The notes under the pieces are model-generated. The model had not been told where the DNA came from, searched no databases, and saw only the letters and a list, made by a program, of their open reading frames with translations. Of a DNA stretch of 64,000 bases, positions 37,883 to 46,528 are shown piece after piece (the first letter of the stretch is position 1; each line of letters opens with the position of its first letter). Both the position numbers and the translations under genes were made by a program. The DNA lies in NCBI RefSeq assembly GCF_001049495.1, contig NZ_CDWI01000002.1, forward strand, positions 1 through 64,000, given 5' to 3'. The DNA comes from Microbacterium sp. 3J1 (GTDB taxonomy: Bacteria > Actinomycetota > Actinomycetes > Actinomycetales > Microbacteriaceae).

Positions 37883-38430
37883 GCGCGCTCGACGCGGTCC
37901 GCGCTCGGCAGTCCTGGTCGAAGGTCACCGATGAGGCGCCCTCCCGCGACGAGCTGCTCGAACTGGTCGCCGCCGCCGGGCGCGTGGCCGATCATTCATC
38001 GCTCCGGCCCTGGCGGCTCATCGAGCTCCGTGGCAGCGACCGCGAGGTGCTCGGTGCGGCGATCGCGAAGGCCGAGGGCGACCGATCCCCGTCCTCCAAG
38101 CCGCTCAGAGCACCGCTGCTGATCGCGGTCGTGGCGAGCTTCCGCAAGAGCGAGAAGGTGCCCGCGTGGGAGCAGGAGGCCGTGGCCTCCGGTGTCGCCC
38201 ACGTCCTGAGCCTCCTCCTCGACGAGGCCGGGTGGGGTGTGCTCTGGCGCACCGGCCACTACACGCGCTCGAAGGCGGTCGCGAAGGCGCACGGGCTGAA
38301 GAAGAACGAGGTGCTCCTCGGCTGGCTCTACGTCGGACGCAAGCCCGCCGGTCGCCGACCAGGACGACGCAAGCCGGTGGATGCCCGCAAGCTGCTCACG
38401 CGGATGCCGAAGAACCAGAAGAAGAAGTAG
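37879..38430 (+). CDS. Nitroreductase-family protein
   Basis: A 183-residue flavin-reductase-fold protein. RQSWSKVTDEAPSRDELLELVAAAGRVADHSSLRPWR is the N-terminal FMN-binding region, and GWGVLWRTGHYT, GLKKNEVLLGWLYVG are typical of short nitroreductases. The C-terminus is very basic (RRPGRRKPVDARK, KKK). GTG start overlaps the msrB stop, so the two redox genes form one operon. Substrate unknown. Confidence 0.88.
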   Translation: MSALDAVRARQSWSKVTDEAPSRDELLELVAAAGRVADHSSLRPWRLIELRGSDREVLGAAIAKAEGDRSPSSKPLRAPLLIAVVASFRKSEKVPAWEQEAVASGVAHVLSLLLDEAGWGVLWRTGHYTRSKAVAKAHGLKKNEVLLGWLYVGRKPAGRRPGRRKPVDARKLLTRMPKNQKKK

Positions 38431-38445
38431 CGCGGGTCCGGTCGG

Positions 38446-39387
38446 TCAGCGTCGCCGCCTCCGTGGCAGCGCCACCACCACGGACGCCACCGCCGCGGCG
38501 GCCATCCCTGCGATCTGCCACAGTGCGGGACCGGACTGCGCCGGCCAGAGCAGGTCGATCACCACGGATGCCGCCAGCTGGCCGAGCACGGATCCCAGCC
38601 CCATGAGCAGCACGCCGGTGTGCGCGACGATGACGGCACCGAGCAGGATGTAGGCGAAGCCGAGCAGGCCGCCGAGATACAGCCACGGCTCCGCCGGCGG
38701 CGCGTCCGGGAGGCCGCGGACCAGCACGCTCACCGCGGCCGCGATCACGAGCGCGATCGTGCCGGCGATGAAGCTCATGAACGTCGCGGTGATCGGCGAC
38801 TGCACGCGCTGGGCGAGCCGCCCGTTGGTGGCCGCCTGCCAGGCGATGCCGACTCCGGCGGCGAACGGCAGCACGAGCATCCACAGCGGCGCGGTCGACA
38901 GCACGTCCCCGCCGACCGAGATGCCGACCGCGGCGAGCGCGAGCACTCCGCCGAGGACCCTGCCCGGGGTCACGGCCACGACACCGGCCGGCCCGAACCC
39001 GATGCGGTCGAGCACGAGGCCGTGCAGGGTCTGCCCGGCCACGACGCCGACCGTGAACAGGGAGACCCCGAGGACTCCCGCCGTCAGCCCCTGCGTCGAC
39101 ACCGTGAGCGCTCCGCAGGCGCCGCCGAGCAGCATCCACGTCGGGATCGTGCGATCGCGGATGCCGTCGCGCAGTCGACCGACCCCTCGCCGTGCGGAGG
39201 GGGTGCAGGCGATCACGGCGATGAGCGCCAGCAGACCCACCGCGAAGGAGATGAGACCGGCGACGATCCCGTTGTCGACGCGGACGCCGAGCACGCCGTT
39301 GATGCGGGCCTGCACGGCGGTCATGACGCCGATCGCGACAGCTCCTCCGAGTGCCACCGGGGCGGGCAGTCGGCGGGTCGGAGTCAC
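38446..39387 (-). CDS. DMT-superfamily exporter, tandem YdcZ/DUF606 type
   Basis: A 313-residue membrane protein with about ten hydrophobic segments in two similar halves, each starting with a GxxxAxQxxxNG-like motif (AVQARINGVLGVRV near 25; IAWQAATNGRLAQRV near 183). This is the duplicated DMT_YdcZ layout. Substrate unknown. Convergent with the nitroreductase gene (15 bp) and divergent from the SRAP gene. Confidence 0.85.
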   Translation of the reverse strand: MTPTRRLPAPVALGGAVAIGVMTAVQARINGVLGVRVDNGIVAGLISFAVGLLALIAVIACTPSARRGVGRLRDGIRDRTIPTWMLLGGACGALTVSTQGLTAGVLGVSLFTVGVVAGQTLHGLVLDRIGFGPAGVVAVTPGRVLGGVLALAAVGISVGGDVLSTAPLWMLVLPFAAGVGIAWQAATNGRLAQRVQSPITATFMSFIAGTIALVIAAAVSVLVRGLPDAPPAEPWLYLGGLLGFAYILLGAVIVAHTGVLLMGLGSVLGQLAASVVIDLLWPAQSGPALWQIAGMAAAAVASVVVALPRRRRR

Positions 39388-39459
39388 CCGTCGACCCTAC
39401 CCGAGCACGCGTCGGCGCCCTTCGGTGCGGATGTCGGAGCCCCGGCGTACGCTGGCCGC

Positions 39460-40113
39460 ATGTGCGCGAGCTACGGACTCGATCCGCGATTCACCGACAC
39501 CGAGCTCCTCGAGGCGGCCGACGAGGCGGTGCTCGACGGCCTGCGAGGATGGGCGGAGGAGAACGCGGGCGAGACGCTGCGACCGACGGGCAAGAACCTC
39601 CGCAACCTCAACCCGATCGTCGTGCAGCCCGAGGGCACACCGACCCTCGAGCCCGCGTGGTGGGGATTCCTGGTCGGGGGCGAGCCGTCGAAGTTCCCCT
39701 CGATCAACACGCGCTCCGAACGGCTGCAAGACCGACCGGGCGGGTTGAAGACGCGAGCGCTCGTGCCGGCCACCCGGTGGTACGAGATGAAGAAGCCCGA
39801 GCGGGTCTGGCACGAGTTCCTCGTCGACGACGGCGCACTGTTCGGCATGGCCGCCGTGACGCAGCGGGGTCGCACCGCCGACGGAACGTCGTTCACCTGC
39901 TACTCGATCGTCATGCGTCCCGCACCCGAGCACCTCGCCGACATCCACGATCGGATGCCGCTGCTGATCCCCGCCTCGCTCAGCGCGGACTGGCTCACCG
40001 CCGAGCCGACCAGGGAGATCATCGACGAGGCGATCGCCGCATCAGACGAGATGGCGGAACGCGTGCGGACCGCCCCGCGAGCGGACGACAAAGGCGCGGA
40101 TCGGCTGTTCTGA
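39460..40113 (+). CDS. SRAP-domain protein (abasic-site crosslinker, YedK/HMCES type)
   Basis: A 217-residue SOS-response-associated peptidase family protein. Cys2 (MCASYG), exposed after Met removal, forms a thiazolidine crosslink with abasic sites in single-stranded DNA. Other active-site residues are present: Asn83 (INTRSE), Glu109 (RWYEMKKP) and His163 (DIHDRMP). It protects replication forks at AP sites. The MmcQ/YjbR gene follows by 4 bp. Confidence 0.94.
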   Translation: MCASYGLDPRFTDTELLEAADEAVLDGLRGWAEENAGETLRPTGKNLRNLNPIVVQPEGTPTLEPAWWGFLVGGEPSKFPSINTRSERLQDRPGGLKTRALVPATRWYEMKKPERVWHEFLVDDGALFGMAAVTQRGRTADGTSFTCYSIVMRPAPEHLADIHDRMPLLIPASLSADWLTAEPTREIIDEAIAASDEMAERVRTAPRADDKGADRLF

Positions 40114-40117
40114 GCAC

Positions 40118-40501
40118 ATGACTCCGACTGAACTCATCGACGCCGCGACGTCCCGCGCCGAGGAACTGCCCGGCGCCGAGCGCGAGAACCCGTTCGGACC
40201 CGAGTGGGACGCGTACAAGGTGCGCGGGCGGGTGTTCCTGCTCATCCCGCTCGACGGCACCGGACGGGTCACCCTGAAGTCCGACCCGGACGACGCCGTG
40301 GCTCTGCGCGAGGCCTTTCCCGACATCGTCCCCGGCTATCACATGAACAAGAAGCACTGGCTGACGCTCCTGCCGGGGCCGTCGCTCGAGGACGAGCTCG
40401 TCAGCGAACTGGTTACCGAGTCGTACCTGCTGGTCGTCGAGAAGCTGCCGCGCGCGCGGCGCCCCGTCGATCCGCAGACGTTCGGTCGCACTGTCCTCTG
40501 A
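40118..40501 (+). CDS. MmcQ/YjbR-family protein
   Basis: A 127-residue protein with the CyaY-like fold typical of YjbR. Recognisable parts are FGPEWDAYKVRGRVFLLIP, VTLKSDPDDAVALRE, PGYHMNKKHWLTLLPG and LVTESYLLVVEKLP. The family binds DNA in some cases, but its function is unclear. Probably cotranscribed with the SRAP gene. Confidence 0.9.
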   Translation: MTPTELIDAATSRAEELPGAERENPFGPEWDAYKVRGRVFLLIPLDGTGRVTLKSDPDDAVALREAFPDIVPGYHMNKKHWLTLLPGPSLEDELVSELVTESYLLVVEKLPRARRPVDPQTFGRTVL

Positions 40502-40608
40502 ACCGATGCGCACGGCGCGGGCCTCCGCCATGAGGAGGACCCGCATGACGGCTCGAACGGTACCCGGGGAGGACGCGGCGATCGGATCCCCCGCGTAGCG
40601 TCGGAGAC

Positions 40609-41520
40609 ATGATCACAGCAGAGGGCCTCACGAAGAGGTTCGGAGACAAGACAGCCGTCCAGGACGTGTCGTTCACGGTGCAGCCGGGAACCGTCACGGG
40701 CTTCCTCGGACCCAACGGCGCCGGGAAGTCGACCACGATGCGGATGATCGTCGGCCTCGACCGACCGACGTCCGGCACCGTCACGGTGGCCGGGAACGAG
40801 TACCGCAAGCTGCGGGCGCCGCTCACCGAGGTGGGCGTGCTGCTCGACGCGAAGGCCGTGCACACCGGGCGCACGGCCCGCGACCACCTCAGGGCGATGG
40901 CGGCGACGCACGGCATCCCGTCATCGCGTGTCGATGAGGTCATCGACCTCGCCGGCATCGGATCCGTGGCGCGCAAGCGCGCGGGCAAGTTCTCGCTCGG
41001 CATGGGGCAGCGCCTCGGCATCGCGTCGGCCCTGCTCGGCGACCCGCACACGCTCATCCTCGACGAGCCGGTCAACGGCCTCGACCCCGAGGGGGTGCGA
41101 TGGGTGCGCCAGTTCGTCCGCCACGCCGCGTCCGAGGGCCGCACGGTGCTGCTCTCGAGCCACCTGATGAGCGAGATGGCGCAGACCGCCGATCACGTCA
41201 TCGTGATGGGCCGCGGCCGAGTGCTGGCCGACGCTCCGCTCGAAGAGCTCGTGCGCGCCTGGACCACGAACACCGTGCGGGTCCGCACCCCGCGCGCCGC
41301 CGACCTCGCCGCCGCCGTCGGCGGCCCCGCCGTCGAGATCGTCAGCTCGGCACCCGACCTGCTCGACATCGTGGGTCTGCCTGCCGCGCGAATCGGCGAC
41401 CTCGCGGCAGAGCGCGGCATCCCGCTGCATGAGCTCACCCCCACCACCGGATCGCTCGAAGACGCCTATCTCGCCCTCACCGGCGACTCCGTCGAGTATC
41501 GGACCAAGGAGATCGCATGA
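40609..41520 (+). CDS. ABC transporter ATP-binding protein
   Basis: A 303-residue ATPase. Walker A GPNGAGKST (about 35-43), signature FSLGMGQRLGIA, Walker B LILDEPVNGLDPEG and the H-loop LLSSHLM are intact. A C-terminal extension follows the core, as in bacitracin/lantibiotic-type exporters. It overlaps the permease start by 4 bp and is part of a four-gene operon with a two-component system. Confidence 0.93.
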   Translation: MITAEGLTKRFGDKTAVQDVSFTVQPGTVTGFLGPNGAGKSTTMRMIVGLDRPTSGTVTVAGNEYRKLRAPLTEVGVLLDAKAVHTGRTARDHLRAMAATHGIPSSRVDEVIDLAGIGSVARKRAGKFSLGMGQRLGIASALLGDPHTLILDEPVNGLDPEGVRWVRQFVRHAASEGRTVLLSSHLMSEMAQTADHVIVMGRGRVLADAPLEELVRAWTTNTVRVRTPRAADLAAAVGGPAVEIVSSAPDLLDIVGLPAARIGDLAAERGIPLHELTPTTGSLEDAYLALTGDSVEYRTKEIA

Positions 41521-42326
41521 CCGTCCAGGCTCCTCCCCGCACCCGCCAGCCCGTCGCACACGGGCACCGGCTGACGTTCGTCCGTGCGGTACGCGGCGAA
41601 TGGATCAAGCTCGCGACCCTCCGGTCGACCTGGTGGTCGATCGGCATCGCCGCCGTGCTCACGATCGGCATCGCGGTGCTCATCGCCCAGGCGGTCGATC
41701 TGCCGGGCTTCGACCCCATCCAGGCCGTCGTGATGCCGATCCAGTTCACGATGCTGCTCGCCGGCATCCTGGGTGCGATCTCGGTCACCGGAGAGTATTC
41801 GACCGGCATGATCCGATCGACGCTGGCGGCGAACCCGAAGCGCGGCGCCGTGCTCGCGGCCAAGGCCACGGTGGTCGCCGTGTTCCTCTTCGTCTCGTCG
41901 CTGGTGATCTTCTCGCTCGCCGCCGTGGCGGTGTCGGCCGTCGTGGCTCCGCGCGACCAGAGCATCGACTGGTCGGACCCCGCGGCCTCCCTGCTGCCGA
42001 TCCTGGTGTCCTCCGTCGCGATGGCCGTCTTCGCCCTGATCGGCGTGGCCTTCGGCTTCATCCTCCGCTCGGGGGCGGGCGCGATCGCCGCGACCGTGGG
42101 GCTCCTGTTCGTCCTGCCCATCGTCGCGAGCTTCTTCGCGATCGCCGGAGAGGCGTGGGCCTGGGTGACGGATGCCGCGAACTACCTCCCGGTCGCCGCG
42201 GCGCAGAGCGCGATCCTGCCGGAGGGCGCAGCCCTCGAAGGGCCGGTCGCCTATCTCACGCTCGCTGCGTGGGTGGCCGCGGGCATGCTCGCCGCCTGGG
42301 CCGTGCTGCGCGGCCGCGACGCGTGA
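41517..42326 (+). CDS. ABC transporter permease
   Basis: A 269-residue membrane protein with six hydrophobic segments and an ABC2-type start (VRAVRGEWIKLATLRSTWWSIGIAA) and GEYSTGMIRSTLAANPKR loop. It pairs with the ATPase upstream to form an exporter, perhaps for antimicrobial peptides or envelope compounds. The substrate is not evident. Confidence 0.9.
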   Translation: MTVQAPPRTRQPVAHGHRLTFVRAVRGEWIKLATLRSTWWSIGIAAVLTIGIAVLIAQAVDLPGFDPIQAVVMPIQFTMLLAGILGAISVTGEYSTGMIRSTLAANPKRGAVLAAKATVVAVFLFVSSLVIFSLAAVAVSAVVAPRDQSIDWSDPAASLLPILVSSVAMAVFALIGVAFGFILRSGAGAIAATVGLLFVLPIVASFFAIAGEAWAWVTDAANYLPVAAAQSAILPEGAALEGPVAYLTLAAWVAAGMLAAWAVLRGRDA

Positions 42327-42364
42327 CCGCGCCGCGGCGCCGGACGTCCGCGTAGAGTCGCCCG

Positions 42365-43672
42365 GTGAGCATCCTGAACAGCCGCAGTCTCTCTGTCCGC
42401 GAGGACGAGGGGCTGCGGCTACCGCGTCCGCCCGGCGTGCTCCGGCGTTTCTGGGCCCGACACCCGATCGTCGCCGATGTGCTGCTCATGCTCCTCTGCA
42501 TGGCGCTGTCGCTGCTGCCCGCCACGACGTTCAGCCGTCAGCAGCCCGAGCCGTTCGGCACCGTCCTGTCCGCGATCGCGCCCGTGCTCATCGTGGCTGC
42601 GTGCGTGTCCCTGCTCTGGCGCCGCCGGGCGCCACTGGTGCCCTTCGTCGCCTCGTTCGCGGTGGAGACGATCTTCCTCTTCGCCCAGCTGCCCGTGGGC
42701 ACACCGCTCATCCTCGTGACGTGCTACTCGCTCGCCGTCTACCGGTCGTCGCGGCTCGCGTGGGCCGGGTTCGGCATCGCCGTCGCCGTGCTCGCGGGCG
42801 TCGCGGGTCTGCTCACGCTCGCGGGTGTCGCGACCCTGCAGATCGCCGTGAACACGACGGTGTCGTCGGTCGTGCTGGGCATGATCGGCACCCTCATCGG
42901 GGTCAACGTCGGAGGACGCAAGAGGTATCTCGACGCCGTGATCGATCGTTCTCGTCAGCTCCTCGTCGAACGCGACCAGCAGGCCCAGCTCGCAGCGGCC
43001 GCAGAGCGCGCCCGCATCGCCCGGGAGATGCACGACATCGTGTCGCACTCGCTGACGGTGATCGTCGCCCTGTCCGAAGGTGCGGCGGCCACGCCCGACC
43101 CCGCCCAGGCGAGGATCGCAGCGTCATCGGCGGCCGACACGGCGCGCGGCGCTCTGACCGAGATGCGGGCGATGCTCGGGGTGCTCCGTGCCGACGACTC
43201 CCCACTGCCGCTCGCCCCGTTGGAGCCGACGTCGCCGCACGACACGGTGTCGAGCGCGCAGCGCGCGGGATATCCCGCGACGATCGCGGTGTCCGGGGAG
43301 GCCGAGGTCTCCCCCACGGTGGCCCATGCCGTCGGACGAATCGTGCAGGAGGGCGTCACGAACGCGATGCGCCATGCGCCGGCGGCGACGACGATCGCTG
43401 TGCGCCTCTCGTATGCCGCGGAAGCGGTGGAGGTGGAGATCGTGAACAACGGCGTCGACGGCGGCATCGGGCGCTCGGGGTTCGGCCTCCGCGGACTCGC
43501 GGAACGAGCGAGCCATGCGGGCGGAACGATGACGTCCGCGCCGACGGGCGACGGGCGGTGGATCCTCCGCGCCACGCTGCCGACCGCGCCTCCTGCTCAG
43601 GGAGCGTCCTCCGACCTCGCCGGCCCGGCGCCCGCCCCGAACCGGATCATCCCGAAGGAGACCCGACCGTGA
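42365..43672 (+). CDS. NarL-type sensor histidine kinase
   Basis: A 435-residue kinase of the HisKA_3 class. About five or six N-terminal membrane segments (37-182) with little extracytoplasmic sequence precede the dimerisation helix with RIAREMHDIVSHSL (His223). The C-terminal ATPase has EGVTNAMRHAPAATTI and GFGLRGLAER. Such intramembrane-sensing kinases often report on envelope stress or the linked ABC transporter. GTG start. The regulator gene overlaps its stop by 4 bp. Confidence 0.93.
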   Translation: MSILNSRSLSVREDEGLRLPRPPGVLRRFWARHPIVADVLLMLLCMALSLLPATTFSRQQPEPFGTVLSAIAPVLIVAACVSLLWRRRAPLVPFVASFAVETIFLFAQLPVGTPLILVTCYSLAVYRSSRLAWAGFGIAVAVLAGVAGLLTLAGVATLQIAVNTTVSSVVLGMIGTLIGVNVGGRKRYLDAVIDRSRQLLVERDQQAQLAAAAERARIAREMHDIVSHSLTVIVALSEGAAATPDPAQARIAASSAADTARGALTEMRAMLGVLRADDSPLPLAPLEPTSPHDTVSSAQRAGYPATIAVSGEAEVSPTVAHAVGRIVQEGVTNAMRHAPAATTIAVRLSYAAEAVEVEIVNNGVDGGIGRSGFGLRGLAERASHAGGTMTSAPTGDGRWILRATLPTAPPAQGASSDLAGPAPAPNRIIPKETRP

Positions 43673-44367
43673 CCACGCCCATCCGCCTTCTTCTCGTCGA
43701 CGATCAGGAGCTCATCCGTCTGGGCTTCCGCATGGTCCTCGAGGCCGAGCCCGACTTCCTCGTCGTCGGGGAAGCCGCCGACGGGCACTCCGCGATCGCG
43801 CAGGTCTCGGCGCTGCAGCCCGATCTCGTCCTCATGGACATCCGGATGCCGGGGCTCGACGGGATCGCGGCGACCGAGGCGATCGTGCGCGACAACCCGC
43901 TGGCGCGGGTGCTCGTGCTGACGACGTTCGACCTCGACGAGTATGCGTTCGGGGCGATACGCGCCGGCGCGAGCGGCTTCCTCCTGAAGGACGCGCAGCG
44001 GCACGAGATGATCGCCGCCGTGCGCGCGGTGCACCGCGGCGATGCCGCGCTCGCTCCACGGATCACACGGATGCTGCTCGAGCACGTCACCTCGCAGCTC
44101 GGTGCGACACCGGCTCCGAACGCCGCAGAACCCTTCGCCGACCCGACGGCACTGCTCACCGATCGCGAGCGCGATGTGTTCCTCGAGATCGCACGCGGCC
44201 TGACCAACGCCGAGATCGCCCGGGCGCTCTATGTGAGCGAGTCGACGGTGAAGACGCACGTCGGCCGTGTGCTGGCCAAGCTGGGCGCTCGTGATCGCAT
44301 CCACGCCGTGATCCTGGCGCACCGACTCGGCGTCGTGGACGACGACGCCCTGCCCTCCGGTCCATGA
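43669..44367 (+). CDS. NarL/LuxR-family response regulator
   Basis: A 232-residue regulator: receiver with DDQE (11-14), phospho-acceptor Asp57 (LVLMDIRMPG) and Lys in FLLKDAQ, then a LuxR helix-turn-helix (LTDRERDVFLEIARGLTNAEIARALYVSESTVKTHVGRVLAKLG). GTG 43669 has gaaggag about 9 nt upstream. With the kinase it probably controls the ABC genes just upstream. Confidence 0.93.
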   Translation: MTTPIRLLLVDDQELIRLGFRMVLEAEPDFLVVGEAADGHSAIAQVSALQPDLVLMDIRMPGLDGIAATEAIVRDNPLARVLVLTTFDLDEYAFGAIRAGASGFLLKDAQRHEMIAAVRAVHRGDAALAPRITRMLLEHVTSQLGATPAPNAAEPFADPTALLTDRERDVFLEIARGLTNAEIARALYVSESTVKTHVGRVLAKLGARDRIHAVILAHRLGVVDDDALPSGP

Positions 44368-44381
44368 CCGAGGGCAGGGCG
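44346..44381. terminator. Terminator overlapping the regulator's 3' end
   Basis: Perfect 12-bp arms (44346-44357 with 44370-44381) around a 12-nt loop. The 5' arm is inside the response-regulator coding sequence. It can serve both the operon and the convergent aldo/keto reductase gene. Confidence 0.7.
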
Positions 44382-44392
44382 CATCGAACCGC

Positions 44393-45346
44393 TCAGGCCT
44401 GAGCGGGCGTCCACTCCGAGACACGGTTGAGCGTCTCGATCTCGTCGGCGCCGAGCTCCAGCCGTGCGCCGGCCAGGAGGTCGGGCACCTGCTCGACGGT
44501 GCGGGCGCTGGCGATCGGCGCGACGACGGTCGGCTGCGCACGCAGCCACGCGAGCGATGTCGCGGCGATCGACGCACCGTGTGCGGCACCGATCTCCTCC
44601 AGGGCGTCGATGACGCGGAGTCCGGCGTCGGTGGCGTACTTCGCTGCGCCCGCGGCACGCGGCGACGTCTGCCCGTCGGTCTCGACCGAGCGGTACTTGC
44701 CCGTCAGGAATCCGCTCGCGAGGGAGTAGTACGGCACGAGTCCCAGCCCGAACTCCTCGGCCACCGGGATGATCGACTCCTCGACCTCGTTGCGATGCAC
44801 GAGGTTGTAGTGCGGCTGGATCGCCACAGGCTGCGCGACGCCGGTGCGCCGCGCGATGTCCATCCACTCGCGGATGCGGTCCGCCGAGTAGTTCGACACT
44901 GCGACGTGTCGCACGAGCCCGTCGGCGACGAGCTGACCGAAGGCACCGACCGTCTCCTCGAGGGGCACGCTCTGGTCGTCGAAGTGCGCGTAGTAGAGGT
45001 CGATCGACTCCACCCCGAGCCGGCCGAGCGAGGCTTCGGCAGCCTTGCGAACGTTCCCGGCCGAGAGACCGCGGAAGTCCGGATGCTGGCTGACCTTGGT
45101 CGCGACGGTGAGTCCCGCCGGCTTGCGGGAAGCCAACCACTCGCCGATGATCGTCTCGCTCTCGCCGCCGGAGTTCCCGGGCACCCAGGAGCTGTACGAG
45201 TCCGCCGTGTCGATGAAGTCGCCGCCTCCGTCCACGAACGCGTCCAGCACGGCGAACGACGCGTCGCGGTCGGCCGTCCAGCCGAACACGTTGCCGCCGA
45301 GCGACAGGGGGAAGATGTCGAGGTCACTTGTTCCGATACGAGTCAT
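44393..45346 (-). CDS. Aldo/keto reductase
   Basis: A 317-residue NADPH-dependent TIM-barrel oxidoreductase. DTADSYSSWVPGNSGGESETIIGEWL holds catalytic Asp and Tyr, TKVSQH the Lys, and IDLYYAHFDD the His equivalent. PYYSLASGFLTGKYR and the C-terminal ASARTVEQV bind cofactor. It resembles the YajO/Tas subgroup. ATG 45346 is preferred to an in-frame TTG at 45358. Substrate unknown. Confidence 0.92.
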   Translation of the reverse strand: MTRIGTSDLDIFPLSLGGNVFGWTADRDASFAVLDAFVDGGGDFIDTADSYSSWVPGNSGGESETIIGEWLASRKPAGLTVATKVSQHPDFRGLSAGNVRKAAEASLGRLGVESIDLYYAHFDDQSVPLEETVGAFGQLVADGLVRHVAVSNYSADRIREWMDIARRTGVAQPVAIQPHYNLVHRNEVEESIIPVAEEFGLGLVPYYSLASGFLTGKYRSVETDGQTSPRAAGAAKYATDAGLRVIDALEEIGAAHGASIAATSLAWLRAQPTVVAPIASARTVEQVPDLLAGARLELGADEIETLNRVSEWTPAQA

Positions 45347-45450
45347 GCTTCGAGACAACCGACGAGCGATGTCGGGTATTTCTCGATGACGCCGCGTGTC
45401 GGTCTGTCAAGCCGCATGCCGGTCATCGGCGCACGGCGTACTGTGCTCTC

Positions 45451-45753
45451 ATGGGAACTCTCGAGTACAACAGCTCTCACCCGCCGATCCATATCGACGA
45501 CGCGACCCTCGCGCATGTGAAGGTCATCATCGGCACGAAGCTGCGCCGCCAGGAGAGTTTCATGATGACGTGGCTGTCGCCTACCGGCGACTCGAGCGGG
45601 CGCATGACCGCGTGGGTGCATCCGAGCATTCCGCTCGTGCTCGCATTCGACGACCAGAAGATGCCATCGATCGACCGAGCGCGGATCGCTCGCATGATGG
45701 ACGGCCTGAACGCCCACGGCGAACTCGTGATCGACACGCTGTCGGACAGCTGA
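45451..45753 (+). CDS. Small Microbacteriaceae-type protein (DUF7882-like)
   Basis: A 100-residue protein (MGTLEYNSSHPPIHIDDATLAHVKVIIGTKLRRQESFMMTW). I recall several paralogous small proteins of this pattern in Microbacteriaceae, sometimes mislabelled ATP-dependent DNA ligase. Features are LEY at the start, a central LRRxESF and a HPSIPLVLAFDD segment. No function is known. Divergent from the aldo/keto reductase, convergent with the next gene. Confidence 0.78.
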   Translation: MGTLEYNSSHPPIHIDDATLAHVKVIIGTKLRRQESFMMTWLSPTGDSSGRMTAWVHPSIPLVLAFDDQKMPSIDRARIARMMDGLNAHGELVIDTLSDS

Positions 45754-45764
45754 CGCCGCGCGAG

Positions 45765-46193
45765 TCAGTCGAGGTCGGATTCGACGTTCGCCGGGGCTTC
45801 CAGCGGAAGCGCAGCGGGGGCTTCGACGTTGCGGGTCGCCTGCCGCAGGCGCGCGACCAGCTCGGGATCTTCCAGTTCACTCCCCTGCTCGCTCACGCTG
45901 CGGATGACGATCTGGCTTGCGGGTCCGATGAGGAACTTCGCGCTGGCCTCCGTGCCGTCGTCCTCGCGGATGGGGATCTCGACGATCTCCGCCCGCTCGT
46001 TGTCACCCAGCGCGCGGCTGTATGCCAGCAGCGCGTCCGCGATGTCGTCGCCCGTCAGATACTCGTCTCCCGCGTACGTGATCATCTGCATGATCCCTTC
46101 GTAGTACAGCTGTCCTCGCACGGGGCGGTCCTTGCCCCCGTGACCGGCGACTGCTAGTGCCAGGGGAGCCGCCGGGTCTACGATGTCCGGCAT
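45765..46193 (-). CDS. Hypothetical protein, about 142 residues
   Basis: A soluble acidic protein (MPDIVDPAAPLALAVAGHGG, GQLYYEGIMQMITYAGDEYLTGDDIADALLAYSRALGDN) with no membrane segment and no family I recognise. The middle looks well structured (alternating hydrophobic pattern); the C-terminus is Ala/Pro-rich. Its ATG and that of the divergent small gene share the palindrome catg at 46191-46194. In-frame ATGs farther upstream exist but would overlap that gene more. Confidence 0.65.
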   Translation of the reverse strand: MPDIVDPAAPLALAVAGHGGKDRPVRGQLYYEGIMQMITYAGDEYLTGDDIADALLAYSRALGDNERAEIVEIPIREDDGTEASAKFLIGPASQIVIRSVSEQGSELEDPELVARLRQATRNVEAPAALPLEAPANVESDLD

Positions 46194-46368
46194 GGAGACG
46201 TCCCTGCTGGTCCTCGCCGTGCTTGCCATCGGATGGTTCGCGGTGCTCATGCGGCGACCGCGTCGGGACCTCCACCCGGATGCCGACGGCCCCGGGGTCG
46301 ATCCCGCGCTCACCCGCGCCCTCGATGCCACCGCGGCGGATCAGGCCCGCATGCGCGGCTACCCCTGA
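46192..46368 (+). CDS. Small single-pass membrane protein
   Basis: A 58-residue protein: METSLLVLAVLAIGWFAVLM membrane segment, basic RRPRRD stop-transfer, then a short charged tail ending ARMRGYP. An in-frame ATG at 46183 is the alternative start. No function recognised. It ends 48 bp before tRNA-Thr on the other strand. Confidence 0.6.
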   Translation: METSLLVLAVLAIGWFAVLMRRPRRDLHPDADGPGVDPALTRALDATAADQARMRGYP

Positions 46369-46415
46369 GAAGACCGACCAGCAGCCTGCATCCGCTGGTC
46401 CGTGAAGGATCTGAG

Positions 46416-46488
46416 AGCCGACTACGGGACTCGAACCCGTAACCCCCGTATTACAAGTACGGTGCGCTACCAATTGCGCCAAGTCGGC
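46416..46488 (-). tRNA. tRNA-Thr (TGT anticodon)
   Basis: A 73-nt cloverleaf on the minus strand: acceptor gccgact/agtcggc, D arm gcgc-aattggta-gcgc, anticodon stem ccgta/tacgg around loop cttgtaa, anticodon TGT reading ACA, T arm with ttcgagt. Discriminator T. CCA not encoded. Confidence 0.95.
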
Positions 46489-46528
46489 GGATGCCACCAG
46501 CTTAGCGATGGCGGCGGGCGACTCCGAA

